Source: PALSA-505 sp036496025
GTDB lineage: Bacteria > Actinomycetota > Actinomycetes > Streptosporangiales > Streptosporangiaceae
Assembly (NCBI GenBank): GCA_036496025.1
Contig: DASXLW010000223.1
Coordinates: 1-64,000, forward strand
Direction: 5' to 3'
DNA: 64,000 nt
The position numbers and the translations under genes are program-made. Each line of letters starts with the position of its first letter. Position 1 is the first letter of the stretch. The notes beneath the pieces are model-generated. The model saw only the letters and a program-made list of their open reading frames with translations, made no database searches and was not told the origin of the DNA. Positions 24,902 through 32,266 of this stretch are shown piece after piece.

Positions 24902-25078
24902 GTTGCCTTCTGGTGAGCAACAGTGTGTGTGCTCGTTCATCGGGCAGCCGTCCCTTGCGAGACGGCGGTCCCGGTCTGACCAGCACGAGTGGTGCTGTGC
25001 CGGGTTGACGTTTCATGGCCTCCTGCGTCGCCTGCTTGCGCAGGGTCGGTCTCACGGGTGGCTCCACGCCCTGCCACC
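24902..25078 (-). ncRNA. Candidate TnpB guide (omega/re) RNA at transposon right end
   Basis: The 3' end of the TnpB frame and the following bases contain a string of perfect hairpins on the minus strand: GGTGGC/GCCACC (25057-25078), CCTGC-GCAA-GCAGG with a GNRA loop (25031-25044), GCCGTC/GACGGC (24947-24966) and GTTGC/GCAAC (24902-24921). IS200/IS605 and IS607 elements encode a structured guide RNA exactly here, overlapping the tnpB 3' end and running out of the element. Exact ends cannot be read from sequence alone. Confidence 0.5.
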
Positions 25079-26397
25079 GGCCCACTGCCGGCGGGACTCT
25101 GTTCACCCGGCAGGCGGGTCTCGCCGAGCCGGGCGAGGTTGATCGCGGCGTTCAGGTCACGGTCGATCCTCAGGCCACAGTGCTGGCACGCGTAGCTGCG
25201 TTCGGCGAGGGTCAGGCTTGGCTTTCGCCTGGCACACGCCGAGCACTTCCTGGAGGATGGGTAGTATCGGCCGGCTTGCACTAGCTGGCTGCCGTACCAG
25301 CGGGTCTTGTAGACCAGCATCCGCCTGATCTGCGCCAGCGCCGCATCGGCGAGCGCGCGGTTGAGGCCCCGCTTACGAGCACCGCCTGCCGAGCGCATCC
25401 CGGCGGCGTTCAACGTCTCTGCCACCACGACCTGGTGCTGGTGCGCGAGCGCGGTGGTGGCTTTGTGCAGCACGTCCCGGCGGACATTCGTGGCGCGGGC
25501 GTGGACCCTGCCGATCCGGGCCTGCGTCGTGGCCCAGCGCTTCGACGGCTGCCGCCTGGTCCGGGTGGCCGGATCGTAGGGGCCGTGCTGGCGGGCGGCC
25601 TTGCGCTGCAATGCCCGCAGCCGGGCCTGAGCGGTGGCCAGGCTCTTCGGCGCCGGAACACGGGCAACCTCGGTGCCGTCCGGTGCGGCGGCCACCAGCA
25701 GATCTTTCACGCCCACGTCGACACCCACCACCCGATGCCGTGAGCGGGGTGCGTGTGCAGGGCGGGCCTTGGACTGCACGAGGGCCTGAAACGAGCAGAA
25801 CCAGCGGCCAGCCGAATCCTGGGTGACGGTCGCGGACAAGACCCGCGCCGTGCCGGCCTCCAGCCTGCGGGCCAGCTTGCGGGTGGACTCGTGGACGCGG
25901 ATGGTGCCCAACCGCGGGAGCGTGACGTGGTGCCGGCCGGCCTCGACCCGGATAGCACCGGTGCTGAACCGCACCGAGCGCCGGGACCGGCTGGTCTTGA
26001 ACCGCGGGAATCCGGCAGCTTTGCCTGCCCGCTCGCCCGTGCCGGACCTGCGCCAGTTGCTCAGACCGCATGCGAGGGCGTCCAGGCCAGCGTTATACGC
26101 CTCCTTGGAGTTCTCAGCCCACCACGGTGCATAGCTGTCCTTCCGCTGGTTCCAGGCCTTCCGCAGCGCGGGCAGCGACCACCCCAACGCGGGCGTGAGC
26201 TCATCGTCGGCGATCCCGTAGCTGCGTTCCGCGGCCCGCTGACCGATGACCGCTTTCACTAGGGCGAGCATGTGATTGTGCGCGAACCGGCAGGCACCGG
26301 CGTGCGAGGCCACGGCACGTGCCTGCTGCGGGGTGGGGTCGAGCGCGTACCGGTAAGCCTGCACGACCCATCCCCCGGGCACCTCGAACCTGGCCAT
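24937..26397 (-). CDS. tnpB: TnpB RNA-guided nuclease (IS605 OrfB family)
   Basis: 486 residues from ATG 26397 (an upstream extension is open but not protein-like). The RuvC triad looks intact: D227 in VVGVDVGVKDLL, E327 in VVVAETLNAAGM and D414 in RIDRDLNAAINL. The zinc ribbon has C385 and C388 (CSAC) and C404 and C407 (CQHC). The N-terminal HTH/WED region (VVQAYRYALDPTPQQARAV) is present. TnpB uses a guide RNA from the element's right end to cut DNA beside a short motif and so promotes element retention. The 65-residue C-terminal tail is low-complexity because it overlaps the candidate guide RNA. The neighbouring ATP-grasp gene starts 49 bp downstream. Confidence 0.92.
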   Translation of the reverse strand: MARFEVPGGWVVQAYRYALDPTPQQARAVASHAGACRFAHNHMLALVKAVIGQRAAERSYGIADDELTPALGWSLPALRKAWNQRKDSYAPWWAENSKEAYNAGLDALACGLSNWRRSGTGERAGKAAGFPRFKTSRSRRSVRFSTGAIRVEAGRHHVTLPRLGTIRVHESTRKLARRLEAGTARVLSATVTQDSAGRWFCSFQALVQSKARPAHAPRSRHRVVGVDVGVKDLLVAAAPDGTEVARVPAPKSLATAQARLRALQRKAARQHGPYDPATRTRRQPSKRWATTQARIGRVHARATNVRRDVLHKATTALAHQHQVVVAETLNAAGMRSAGGARKRGLNRALADAALAQIRRMLVYKTRWYGSQLVQAGRYYPSSRKCSACARRKPSLTLAERSYACQHCGLRIDRDLNAAINLARLGETRLPGEQSPAGSGPVAGRGATRETDPAQAGDAGGHETSTRHSTTRAGQTGTAVSQGTAAR

Positions 26398-27107
26398 CAG
26401 CCCGCCCCTACCTGGCTCGCGCGCCGGGCCGCGGCGACCGCCGCTTGACCTGGTACCCCGCGCCGCGGCGGCCATAAAGCCCGGCACCCACGCAGGCGAG
26501 CACCTTCATCACGTGTCGCACCAGGTCGCCCGCCGCCCCGCCTGGATCGGGCCGCCACCCAGGCGCCGACCACGTGCCGCCAGCGCCACGTCCAAGCGCC
26601 TCACACCCGAAACCCGGTCGGCCACGACGTTCCACGACCACCACCGTCGCAGACAGGTCCGACAGGACGCATCGCAACCCCGCACGCTTCCCGCCCAGCC
26701 CGGACCCGACCCCGCACGCCACCGCCGACGGTGAAGCCGTCCGCGGCCGCCCAACCGGTCAGCCGCTTCACCTGCCGGCCCGGGCCGGCACGCCGAACGT
26801 GCCATCTCACCCGCACGCAGACCACTGTCCGGCCGACGTCACCAGCCAGCGCCGCGCCGACCCACACAGCGCCCGAGCCCAGCCGCCGCGCAGGCGCCGG
26901 CACCCGGCCTCCCCGAACCACCGACACGCGGCCAGCGGGCGCACAGCATAGACCGCGCCCACCCAGCCAACTCCACTCACTCAGCAAGACATAAGTTCGA
27001 TCACGCTTAACCACGAAACGCCGAACAGTCCAGAACTCCATCCCAGGGGCGATATGGTCCCCGGCGCCGCTGAACGTGACCGATCACCTGCGGCTACCAT
27101 GCCAGGC
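26398..27107. other. 710-bp non-coding block, strongly strand-asymmetric
   Basis: No convincing gene on either strand. From about 26,510 to 26,990 the plus strand is dominated by C and A (runs such as CCACCACCG, CCCGCACGC, CACCCGC), so the minus strand is G/T-rich. Open frames exist in several phases but none has ordered protein character or a ribosome-binding site. The end near 27,000 turns AT-rich (ACATAAGTTCGATCACGCTTAACC), the probable promoter of the third ATP-grasp gene. Part of the block must be the left end of the TnpB element. Confidence 0.6.
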
Positions 27108-28331
27108 ATGAACGTGGTCTTCGTCGAGCCGTTCTTCCCCCGCAACCAGCGCGAGTTCGCCCGCGCGCTGGCCGAGGCCGGCGCGACGGTGATCGGCCTC
27201 GGCGAGTCCCCGGTCGAAGCGCTGGACGATCAGCTGAAGGGCTGGCTGTACCACTACGAGCAGGTGCCGTCGGTCACCGATGTCGAGGCGATGACGCGAG
27301 CGGTCCGGTGGGCACAGGGCAAGGTGTGGGTGGACCGGCTGGAGGCGACGGTCGAGGCGCACACCATGGCCGCGGCTCAGGTCCGCGAGGCGTGCACGAT
27401 CCCGGGTACCTCGGTCCGGACGGCCTGGCTCTGCCGGGACAAGCCGTCGATGAAGCAGGCACTGCGCGAGGTGGGGGTGCCGACCGCCGCGTCGGCCGCG
27501 GTCAGCAGCGCAGCCGAGGCGCGCGAGTTCGCCGAGCAGGCCGGCTTCCCGCTGATACTCAAGCCGCGCAGCGGGGCCGGGGCGGCCGGCACGGCGCGGG
27601 TGGACGATCCGGGTGAGCTCGACCACGCCCTGGGGATATTCGGCGGCCAGGGCGTCGATTCGATCGCCGTGGAGGAGTTCATCGAGGGCCACGAGGGCTT
27701 CTACGACACGATCACGGCCGGCGGGCAGGTGGCCGTGGACTTCGCCTCGCATTACTACCCGAACGTGCTCGAGGCGATGCGGACCCGATGGATCTCGCCG
27801 CAGTTCGTGTCCACCAACCGGATCGACACCGCACCGGAGTACGGGGAGCTGCGGGAAATGGGCCGGCGCGTCATCGCCGCGCTCGGGATCGGTACGTCGG
27901 CGACGCACATGGAGTGGTTCTTCGGGCCCAAGGGGCTGAAGTTCTCCGAGATCGGCTGCCGTCCGCCGGGCGTCGGGGCCTGGGATCTGTACTCGGCCGG
28001 CAACGACATGGACGTGTACCGGGAGTGGGCGAATGCGATCGTGCACGGCGGCACCGCCTCGCCGCCGTCCCGGCAGTACGCCAGCGGGATCGTGGCGCTG
28101 CGCCCCGACCAGGACGGCCATATCAGCGGCTACAGCGGAGCGGAGGAGCTGAACCAGCGGTACGGCGAGTGGGTCATCGACGCTCACCTGCCGCCGCCGG
28201 GCACCGCGACCCAGGGCGTCGAAGCCGGGTACATGGCCAACGCGTACGTGCGGATGCGTCATCCCGACTACGACGCGCTGCGCGGCATGCTCGACGAGGT
28301 CGGCCGCACGCTGCGCGTCTACGCCTCGTGA
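27108..28331 (+). CDS. ATP-grasp carboxylate-amine ligase (3 of 3)
   Basis: 407 residues from ATG 27108 (MNVVFVEPFFPRNQREFARAL); ATG 27099 would add three residues. Core motifs: FPLILKPRSGAGAAGTARVDD near residue 149, VEEFIEGHEGFYDTITAGG near 189, THMEWFFGPKGLKFSEIGCRPPGV near 266-289. It is closest in N-terminal style to ligase 1 (both open MNV and carry VIGLG near residue 31). The final GTG of the next gene overlaps its stop (GTGA), making it the first gene of a coupled four-gene operon. It should form an amide or peptide bond using ATP; substrates unknown. Confidence 0.92.
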   Translation: MNVVFVEPFFPRNQREFARALAEAGATVIGLGESPVEALDDQLKGWLYHYEQVPSVTDVEAMTRAVRWAQGKVWVDRLEATVEAHTMAAAQVREACTIPGTSVRTAWLCRDKPSMKQALREVGVPTAASAAVSSAAEAREFAEQAGFPLILKPRSGAGAAGTARVDDPGELDHALGIFGGQGVDSIAVEEFIEGHEGFYDTITAGGQVAVDFASHYYPNVLEAMRTRWISPQFVSTNRIDTAPEYGELREMGRRVIAALGIGTSATHMEWFFGPKGLKFSEIGCRPPGVGAWDLYSAGNDMDVYREWANAIVHGGTASPPSRQYASGIVALRPDQDGHISGYSGAEELNQRYGEWVIDAHLPPPGTATQGVEAGYMANAYVRMRHPDYDALRGMLDEVGRTLRVYAS

Positions 28332-29293
28332 GAGTCATCCTGCTGGGGCCGCAGCGCAGGCCCACGGTGGACGCGGTGGTCCGGTCGCTGGGCCTGGATG
28401 GGCCGGTCGCCACGATCACCGCCGGCTGGCAGGAGCGCGAGGCCGACGACGGCGAGCTGAGCCGGCGGCTGGACGGCCGCGACACCGCCCTCGAGCTGTA
28501 CCAGCGCTGGCTCGACGTGCAGGACCGGGACCCGGTGTACGCGGCCGGCGAGCGCACGCTGCAGGGGGTGCTCGCCGAGCTGCAGGACACCTACCTGCTG
28601 CGGCTGGACTACGCGCTGCAAGCGGTTTACGCCCTGGCGCGCCGCGCCGACAGCCGGCCGGGCGCGCAGGCCCTGGCCGCGGCCGTAGCCGCGGTCCGCG
28701 AGCTGGACCGGACCCACCTGCGGCAGGTCAACGGCGTGCGCGGCGAGTTCTTCGAGCGGCTGCCGCCGCACGACCGGCCGATCATTGCCGAGCACCGCGC
28801 GGCGGTGGCGCGGTTGATCAGTGAGTCCGCCGCGGTGGTCGTGGCCGGCGGGCACGTGAACGTGCTGGCCTACGTGCTGCACCTGTTCAACGTCGCGGCG
28901 GCGCTGAACGCGACGGCCCCGGAGCCGCCCGCAAGCCCGGCCGCGAGCCCAGTGGCGGGACGCCCGGTGATCGCGTGGTCCGCGGGCGCGATGGCGCTCA
29001 CCGACCGGATCGTGCTCTTCCACGACCGCGCCCCGCAGGGACCCGGGCACCCCGAGGTGTACGGCTCCGGCCTGAGCGTGCTCCGCGACGTGGTACTGCT
29101 GCCGCACGCCCGGACCCGGCTGCTGCTGGACAACCCGCCGCGGATGGCCGTGTTCGCGCGCCGGTTCGATCCGGCCCGCTGCGTCCTGCTGGACAACGGG
29201 ACCCGGATCGACACTGACGACGCCGGCTCCTGGCCGCCCGGCACCCGGGTGCTGGCCGAAGACGGCCGGGTGACCGCCCTGGAGGCGGCGTGA
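28328..29293 (+). CDS. Peptidase-E/cyanophycinase-like (S51-type) protein
   Basis: 321 residues from GTG 28328, overlapping the ligase stop by 4 bases. The N-terminal half is helical (LSRRLDGRDTALELYQRWLDVQDRDPVY; LRLDYALQAVYALARRA). The C-terminal half resembles a class-I glutamine-amidotransferase-like fold: VVVAGGHVNVLAYVLHLFNVAAAL near residue 177, VIAWSAGAMALTDRIVLF near 216 with the likely nucleophile Ser in the S-A-G-A turn, then a His-containing DVVLLPHARTRL near 256. S51 peptidases cut Asp- or aspartyl-peptide bonds. Coupling to an ATP-grasp ligase suggests editing, activation or export-linked cleavage of the ligase product. Family call is by motif. Confidence 0.72.
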   Translation: MRVILLGPQRRPTVDAVVRSLGLDGPVATITAGWQEREADDGELSRRLDGRDTALELYQRWLDVQDRDPVYAAGERTLQGVLAELQDTYLLRLDYALQAVYALARRADSRPGAQALAAAVAAVRELDRTHLRQVNGVRGEFFERLPPHDRPIIAEHRAAVARLISESAAVVVAGGHVNVLAYVLHLFNVAAALNATAPEPPASPAASPVAGRPVIAWSAGAMALTDRIVLFHDRAPQGPGHPEVYGSGLSVLRDVVLLPHARTRLLLDNPPRMAVFARRFDPARCVLLDNGTRIDTDDAGSWPPGTRVLAEDGRVTALEAA

Positions 29294-30459
29294 CCGGGCC
29301 GAGCGGGCCGCCCGCCCGCCGCAAGCTCGCGATCAACCGGCTCCGTGAGCGCAGGCCGCTCGACGCGGCCGTGGTGGACCGGTTCCTGGCCCGGCACGAG
29401 GTGCCGATCATCGAGGGCCCCCGCTGCACGTTCCTGTTCCGGGGGGAGGCCGACGAGGTCTTCCTCATCCACCGGACCTTCGGCCTGTCCGATCACCTGC
29501 CGCTGCGGCGGCTGTACGGCACCGACCTGTGGTACGCCGTGCTGGAGCTGCCCGAGGGGTCCAGGATCGAATACCAGCTGGAAGTGGTGCGCGGCGAGAA
29601 GCGGGAGCGGATCAACGACCCGCTGAACCCGCGCCTCGCGCACAGCCCGGTGGGCAGTTCGTCGGTCTGCTACGCGTACGGGCACGTGATACCGGACTGG
29701 ACCCAGCCGGATCCGGAAGCGCGGGCCGGATCGCTGCTGGACCTGGTGGTGCCGAGCCGCGCGCTACGCCGTGACTGCCAGGTGACGCTCTATCTGCCGG
29801 CCCGGTTCCGTCGCACCGCCCGCTACCCGCTGCTGATCGTGCACGACGGTGGCGATTACCTGCGGTACGCCGCCGCCCGGACGGTGCTCGACAACCTCAT
29901 CCACCGGCTCGACGTGGCCGAGACCGTAGTGGCGTTCACCTACCCGGGCGACCGGCTGGCCGAGTACGCCAACTCGGCGGCGCACGCCCGGTACCTGACC
30001 GCTGAGCTGGTGCCCCGGCTGGAGGCGGAGTTCCCGCTGGCCGGCAGGCCGTCCGGGCGGTGCCTGATGGGCGCGAGCTTCGGCGCCGTGGCCTCGCTCG
30101 CCACCGCCTACCGCTACCCGGACGCGTACGGGTCGCTGCTGCTACAGTCCGGTTCGTTCGTCTTCACCGACATCGGCAGCGACCATGGCGGCGGGGCGCC
30201 GTTCAACCCGGTGGTGCGGTTCGTCAACCGGTACCGCGCGGCCCCGCGCCGGGTCGCCGACAAAGTATTCGTCAGCTGTGGCGTCTACGAGCCGCTGATC
30301 ATCCCGAACCGGTCCATGGTCCCGACGTTCGAGGCCGCCGGGATGACCGTCCGCTACGTCGAGGCACGCGACGGGCATAGCTGGGAGAATTGGCGCGACC
30401 GGCTCAGGGAAGGGCTGTCATGGATTTTTCCTGGTCCCCAGAAGTTTTTCTATGAGTGA
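29290..30459 (+). CDS. Alpha/beta-hydrolase esterase with N-terminal CBM48-like domain (Fes/esterase D-like)
   Basis: 389 residues from GTG 29290, overlapping the previous stop by 4 bases. Residues about 35-150 form a beta-rich domain (CTFLFRGEADEVFLIHRTFG; WYAVLELPEGSRIEYQLEVV; INDPLNPRLAHSPVGSSSV) as in enterochelin esterases. The catalytic domain has YPLLIVHDGGDYL near 178, the nucleophile elbow CLMGASFGAVASLATAYRYP near 258 and the terminal His in ARDGHSWENWRDRL near 362. Such enzymes cleave esters of acylated or peptide-like metabolites. Its stop overlaps the start of a second esterase by 8 bases. Likely cytosolic, as no signal peptide is seen. Confidence 0.85.
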   Translation: MTGPSGPPARRKLAINRLRERRPLDAAVVDRFLARHEVPIIEGPRCTFLFRGEADEVFLIHRTFGLSDHLPLRRLYGTDLWYAVLELPEGSRIEYQLEVVRGEKRERINDPLNPRLAHSPVGSSSVCYAYGHVIPDWTQPDPEARAGSLLDLVVPSRALRRDCQVTLYLPARFRRTARYPLLIVHDGGDYLRYAAARTVLDNLIHRLDVAETVVAFTYPGDRLAEYANSAAHARYLTAELVPRLEAEFPLAGRPSGRCLMGASFGAVASLATAYRYPDAYGSLLLQSGSFVFTDIGSDHGGGAPFNPVVRFVNRYRAAPRRVADKVFVSCGVYEPLIIPNRSMVPTFEAAGMTVRYVEARDGHSWENWRDRLREGLSWIFPGPQKFFYE

Positions 30460-31189
30460 GGACGTGAAGGTCGCCGAACGGTGGTTCTCCGACCGCGTCC
30501 AGGGCGAGATCACCCTCGTGCGGTGGGGCGCGTTCGGCGCGCCCGTGCTCGTCCTGCCGTCGGCAGGCGGCGACGCCGAGGAGGTCGAGCGGCACGGCCT
30601 GGTCGAGGCGTGCGCCCCGCTGCTGGCCGAGGGCCGGGTCAAGCTGTACTCGGTGGACAGCGTCGCCGGCCAGGCGATGATCAGGAAGACGGGCTCGGTG
30701 CAGCACCGGATGTGGCTGCTCAACCAGTTCCAGGAGTGCGTCCGGTGGGAAGTCGTACCCGCGATCCACGCCGATCTCGGCGGCCGGGCCATCGACGTGA
30801 TCGCCGGCGGCGCCTCGGTCGGCGCGTTCAACGCGGTGGCCATGCTCTGCCGGTACCCGGACGTGTTCGCCGCGGCCATCGGCATGAGCGGCAGCTACCG
30901 GATCGAGCGCTTCTACGACGAAGCCTGGAGCCAGGACCTGTTCTTCGCCGCGCCGCTGCAGTTCCTGCCCGGCCTGGAGGGCCCGCAGCTCGACCGGCTC
31001 CGCCAGCGGCAGGTCGTGCTCGCGGCCGGCGAGGGTGCCTGGGAGAACATCGGCGAGTCGTGGCAGATGGCGGAGGCCCTGGGGGCCAAGGGGATCCCCA
31101 ACCGGGTGGACAACTGGGGCCCGCAGTGGTCGCACGACTGGCACACCTGGCGCCAGATGCTGCCGCAGTACCTGCGCGAGCTGACGTAA
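30452..31189 (+). CDS. Alpha/beta-hydrolase esterase (second, shorter)
   Basis: 245 residues from ATG 30452, starting within the last codons of the preceding esterase. Elements: LVRWGAFGAPVLVLPSAGGDAEE near residue 22 (oxyanion strand), nucleophile elbow VIAGGASVGAFNAVAMLCRYP near 115, LAAGEGAWENIGES near 190 and the catalytic His in WGPQWSHDWHTWRQML near 228. It keeps the family's putative esterase (DUF-type) layout without an N-terminal carbohydrate-module-like domain. Two esterases in one overlapping operon suggest two steps on one product or a heteromeric pair. A perfect hairpin 11 bases downstream ends the operon. Confidence 0.85.
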   Translation: MSEDVKVAERWFSDRVQGEITLVRWGAFGAPVLVLPSAGGDAEEVERHGLVEACAPLLAEGRVKLYSVDSVAGQAMIRKTGSVQHRMWLLNQFQECVRWEVVPAIHADLGGRAIDVIAGGASVGAFNAVAMLCRYPDVFAAAIGMSGSYRIERFYDEAWSQDLFFAAPLQFLPGLEGPQLDRLRQRQVVLAAGEGAWENIGESWQMAEALGAKGIPNRVDNWGPQWSHDWHTWRQMLPQYLRELT

Positions 31190-31200
31190 GCTCACGCTGA

Positions 31201-31217
31201 GGCGGCACCGTGCCGCC
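31201..31217 (+). terminator. Hairpin ending the ATP-grasp/esterase operon
   Basis: GGCGGCA - CCG - TGCCGCC is a perfect 7-bp stem 11 bases after the last esterase stop codon. Confidence 0.5.
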
Positions 31218-31282
31218 CACGGCTAACCCCGCGGCTGCATAATGGCGTCGGAACCGGTGCTGACGTCGAAAGCTGGAGGCAG

Positions 31283-32254
31283 GTGGCGAACGTGCTGCGG
31301 GTCTCGTCCCGCAATGCTCGCTTCCAGCGCTGGCAGTCACTGCTCGGCAACCGCGGCAAACGGCAGCGGGCCGGCGAGTTCCTGGTCCAGGGGGTGCGGC
31401 CGATTTCGGTGGCCGCGGAGTGCGGCTGGCGATTCCACGCCCTGATCTACGACGCCGGGCGACCGCTATCGCGCTGGGCGCAGAACCTGCTGCACACGGT
31501 GGACACGCTCCAGGTGGCGATGCACCCCGACCTGCTGGCCGAGCTGGGCGAGAAGGCCGGAGGGAGCCCGGAGCTGGTCGCGGTGGCCGAGATGCCGCCC
31601 GACGACCTCGACCGCATCAAGCCCGGCCCCGGCTTCCTCGGCGTCGTGCTGGACCGCCCGGCCAGCCCGGGCAATCTCGGGAGCATCATCAGGTCAGCGG
31701 ACGCCTTCGGCGCGGACGGGGTCATCGTCACCGGCCACGCCGCCGATGTCTACGATCCCAGGTCCGTGCGGGCCAGCACCGGCTCGCTGTTCGCGCTGCC
31801 CGTGGTCCGCCGTGCCGGGGCCCGCGAGGTGGCCGCGTGGGTGACGGCGCAGCGCGCGCAGGGCCGTCCGATGGTCCTGGCTGGCGCGGACGAGCACGGT
31901 GACCAGCCGGTGTTCGACGTCGATTTCACCGGGCCCGCGCTGCTGCTGGTGGGCAACGAGACGGCCGGCCTGAGCAGCGCGTGGCGGGACTTGTGCGACC
32001 TGACCGTCGCCATCCCCATGGCCGGAGCGGCGAGCTCGCTGAACGCGGCGAACGCCGCCACCGCCGTCCTGTACGAGATCGCCCGGCAGCGGGCCCTGGC
32101 CCGGCGGGACCAGCCACCCTTGTCGCGCGGCGCACCTAATCGCTCCAGGACGATCATGGAAACTCCGGCCGCTGACCAAGACGGGGGCGAGTCGGCGACG
32201 AATAGGGAGTGCGGTGGGATGGGGGGAGCCGGGCACGGTACTGGGCGAGGGTGA
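31283..32254 (+). CDS. SpoU/TrmH-family RNA 2'-O-methyltransferase
   Basis: 323 residues from GTG 31283 with GGAGGCAG directly upstream. The N-terminal SpoU substrate-binding part (SLLGNRGKRQRAGEFLVQGVRPISVA) is followed by the trefoil-knot catalytic domain: LGVVLDRPASPGNLGSIIRSADAFGADGVIVTG near residue 117, VRASTGSLFALPVV near 157, LLLVGNETAGLSSAW near 216 and IPMAGAASSLNAANAATAVLYEIAR near 241. It should methylate ribose 2'-OH in rRNA or tRNA using SAM. The C-terminal 50 residues are disordered (RSRTIMETPAADQDGGESATN) and may be dispensable. DipZ follows 12 bp later. Confidence 0.9.
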   Translation: MANVLRVSSRNARFQRWQSLLGNRGKRQRAGEFLVQGVRPISVAAECGWRFHALIYDAGRPLSRWAQNLLHTVDTLQVAMHPDLLAELGEKAGGSPELVAVAEMPPDDLDRIKPGPGFLGVVLDRPASPGNLGSIIRSADAFGADGVIVTGHAADVYDPRSVRASTGSLFALPVVRRAGAREVAAWVTAQRAQGRPMVLAGADEHGDQPVFDVDFTGPALLLVGNETAGLSSAWRDLCDLTVAIPMAGAASSLNAANAATAVLYEIARQRALARRDQPPLSRGAPNRSRTIMETPAADQDGGESATNRECGGMGGAGHGTGRG

Positions 32255-32266
32255 AAGGGCGGCGGC

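Larger units (their letters stand above)
24888..26397 (-). mobile_element. IS200/IS605- or IS607-type element carrying only tnpB (ends approximate)
   Basis: A TnpB gene stands without TnpA or serine recombinase, so the element is non-autonomous or decayed on the transposase side. The right end must lie between the tnpB stop (24937) and the next gene start (24887). The left end is somewhere in the 710-bp non-coding block after 26397; the boundary given is the gene start only. The element splits two divergent halves of an ATP-grasp locus. Confidence 0.6.

Noticed and set aside
26601..27041. 146-codon minus-strand frame in the 710-bp block
   Set aside because: It has an ATG but no ribosome-binding site; the sequence is Gly/Arg/Val-rich without pattern and other phases are equally open.
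26398..27107. CRISPR array or tRNA cluster in the large gap
   Set aside because: No regularly spaced direct repeats and no cloverleaf-like sequence were seen.
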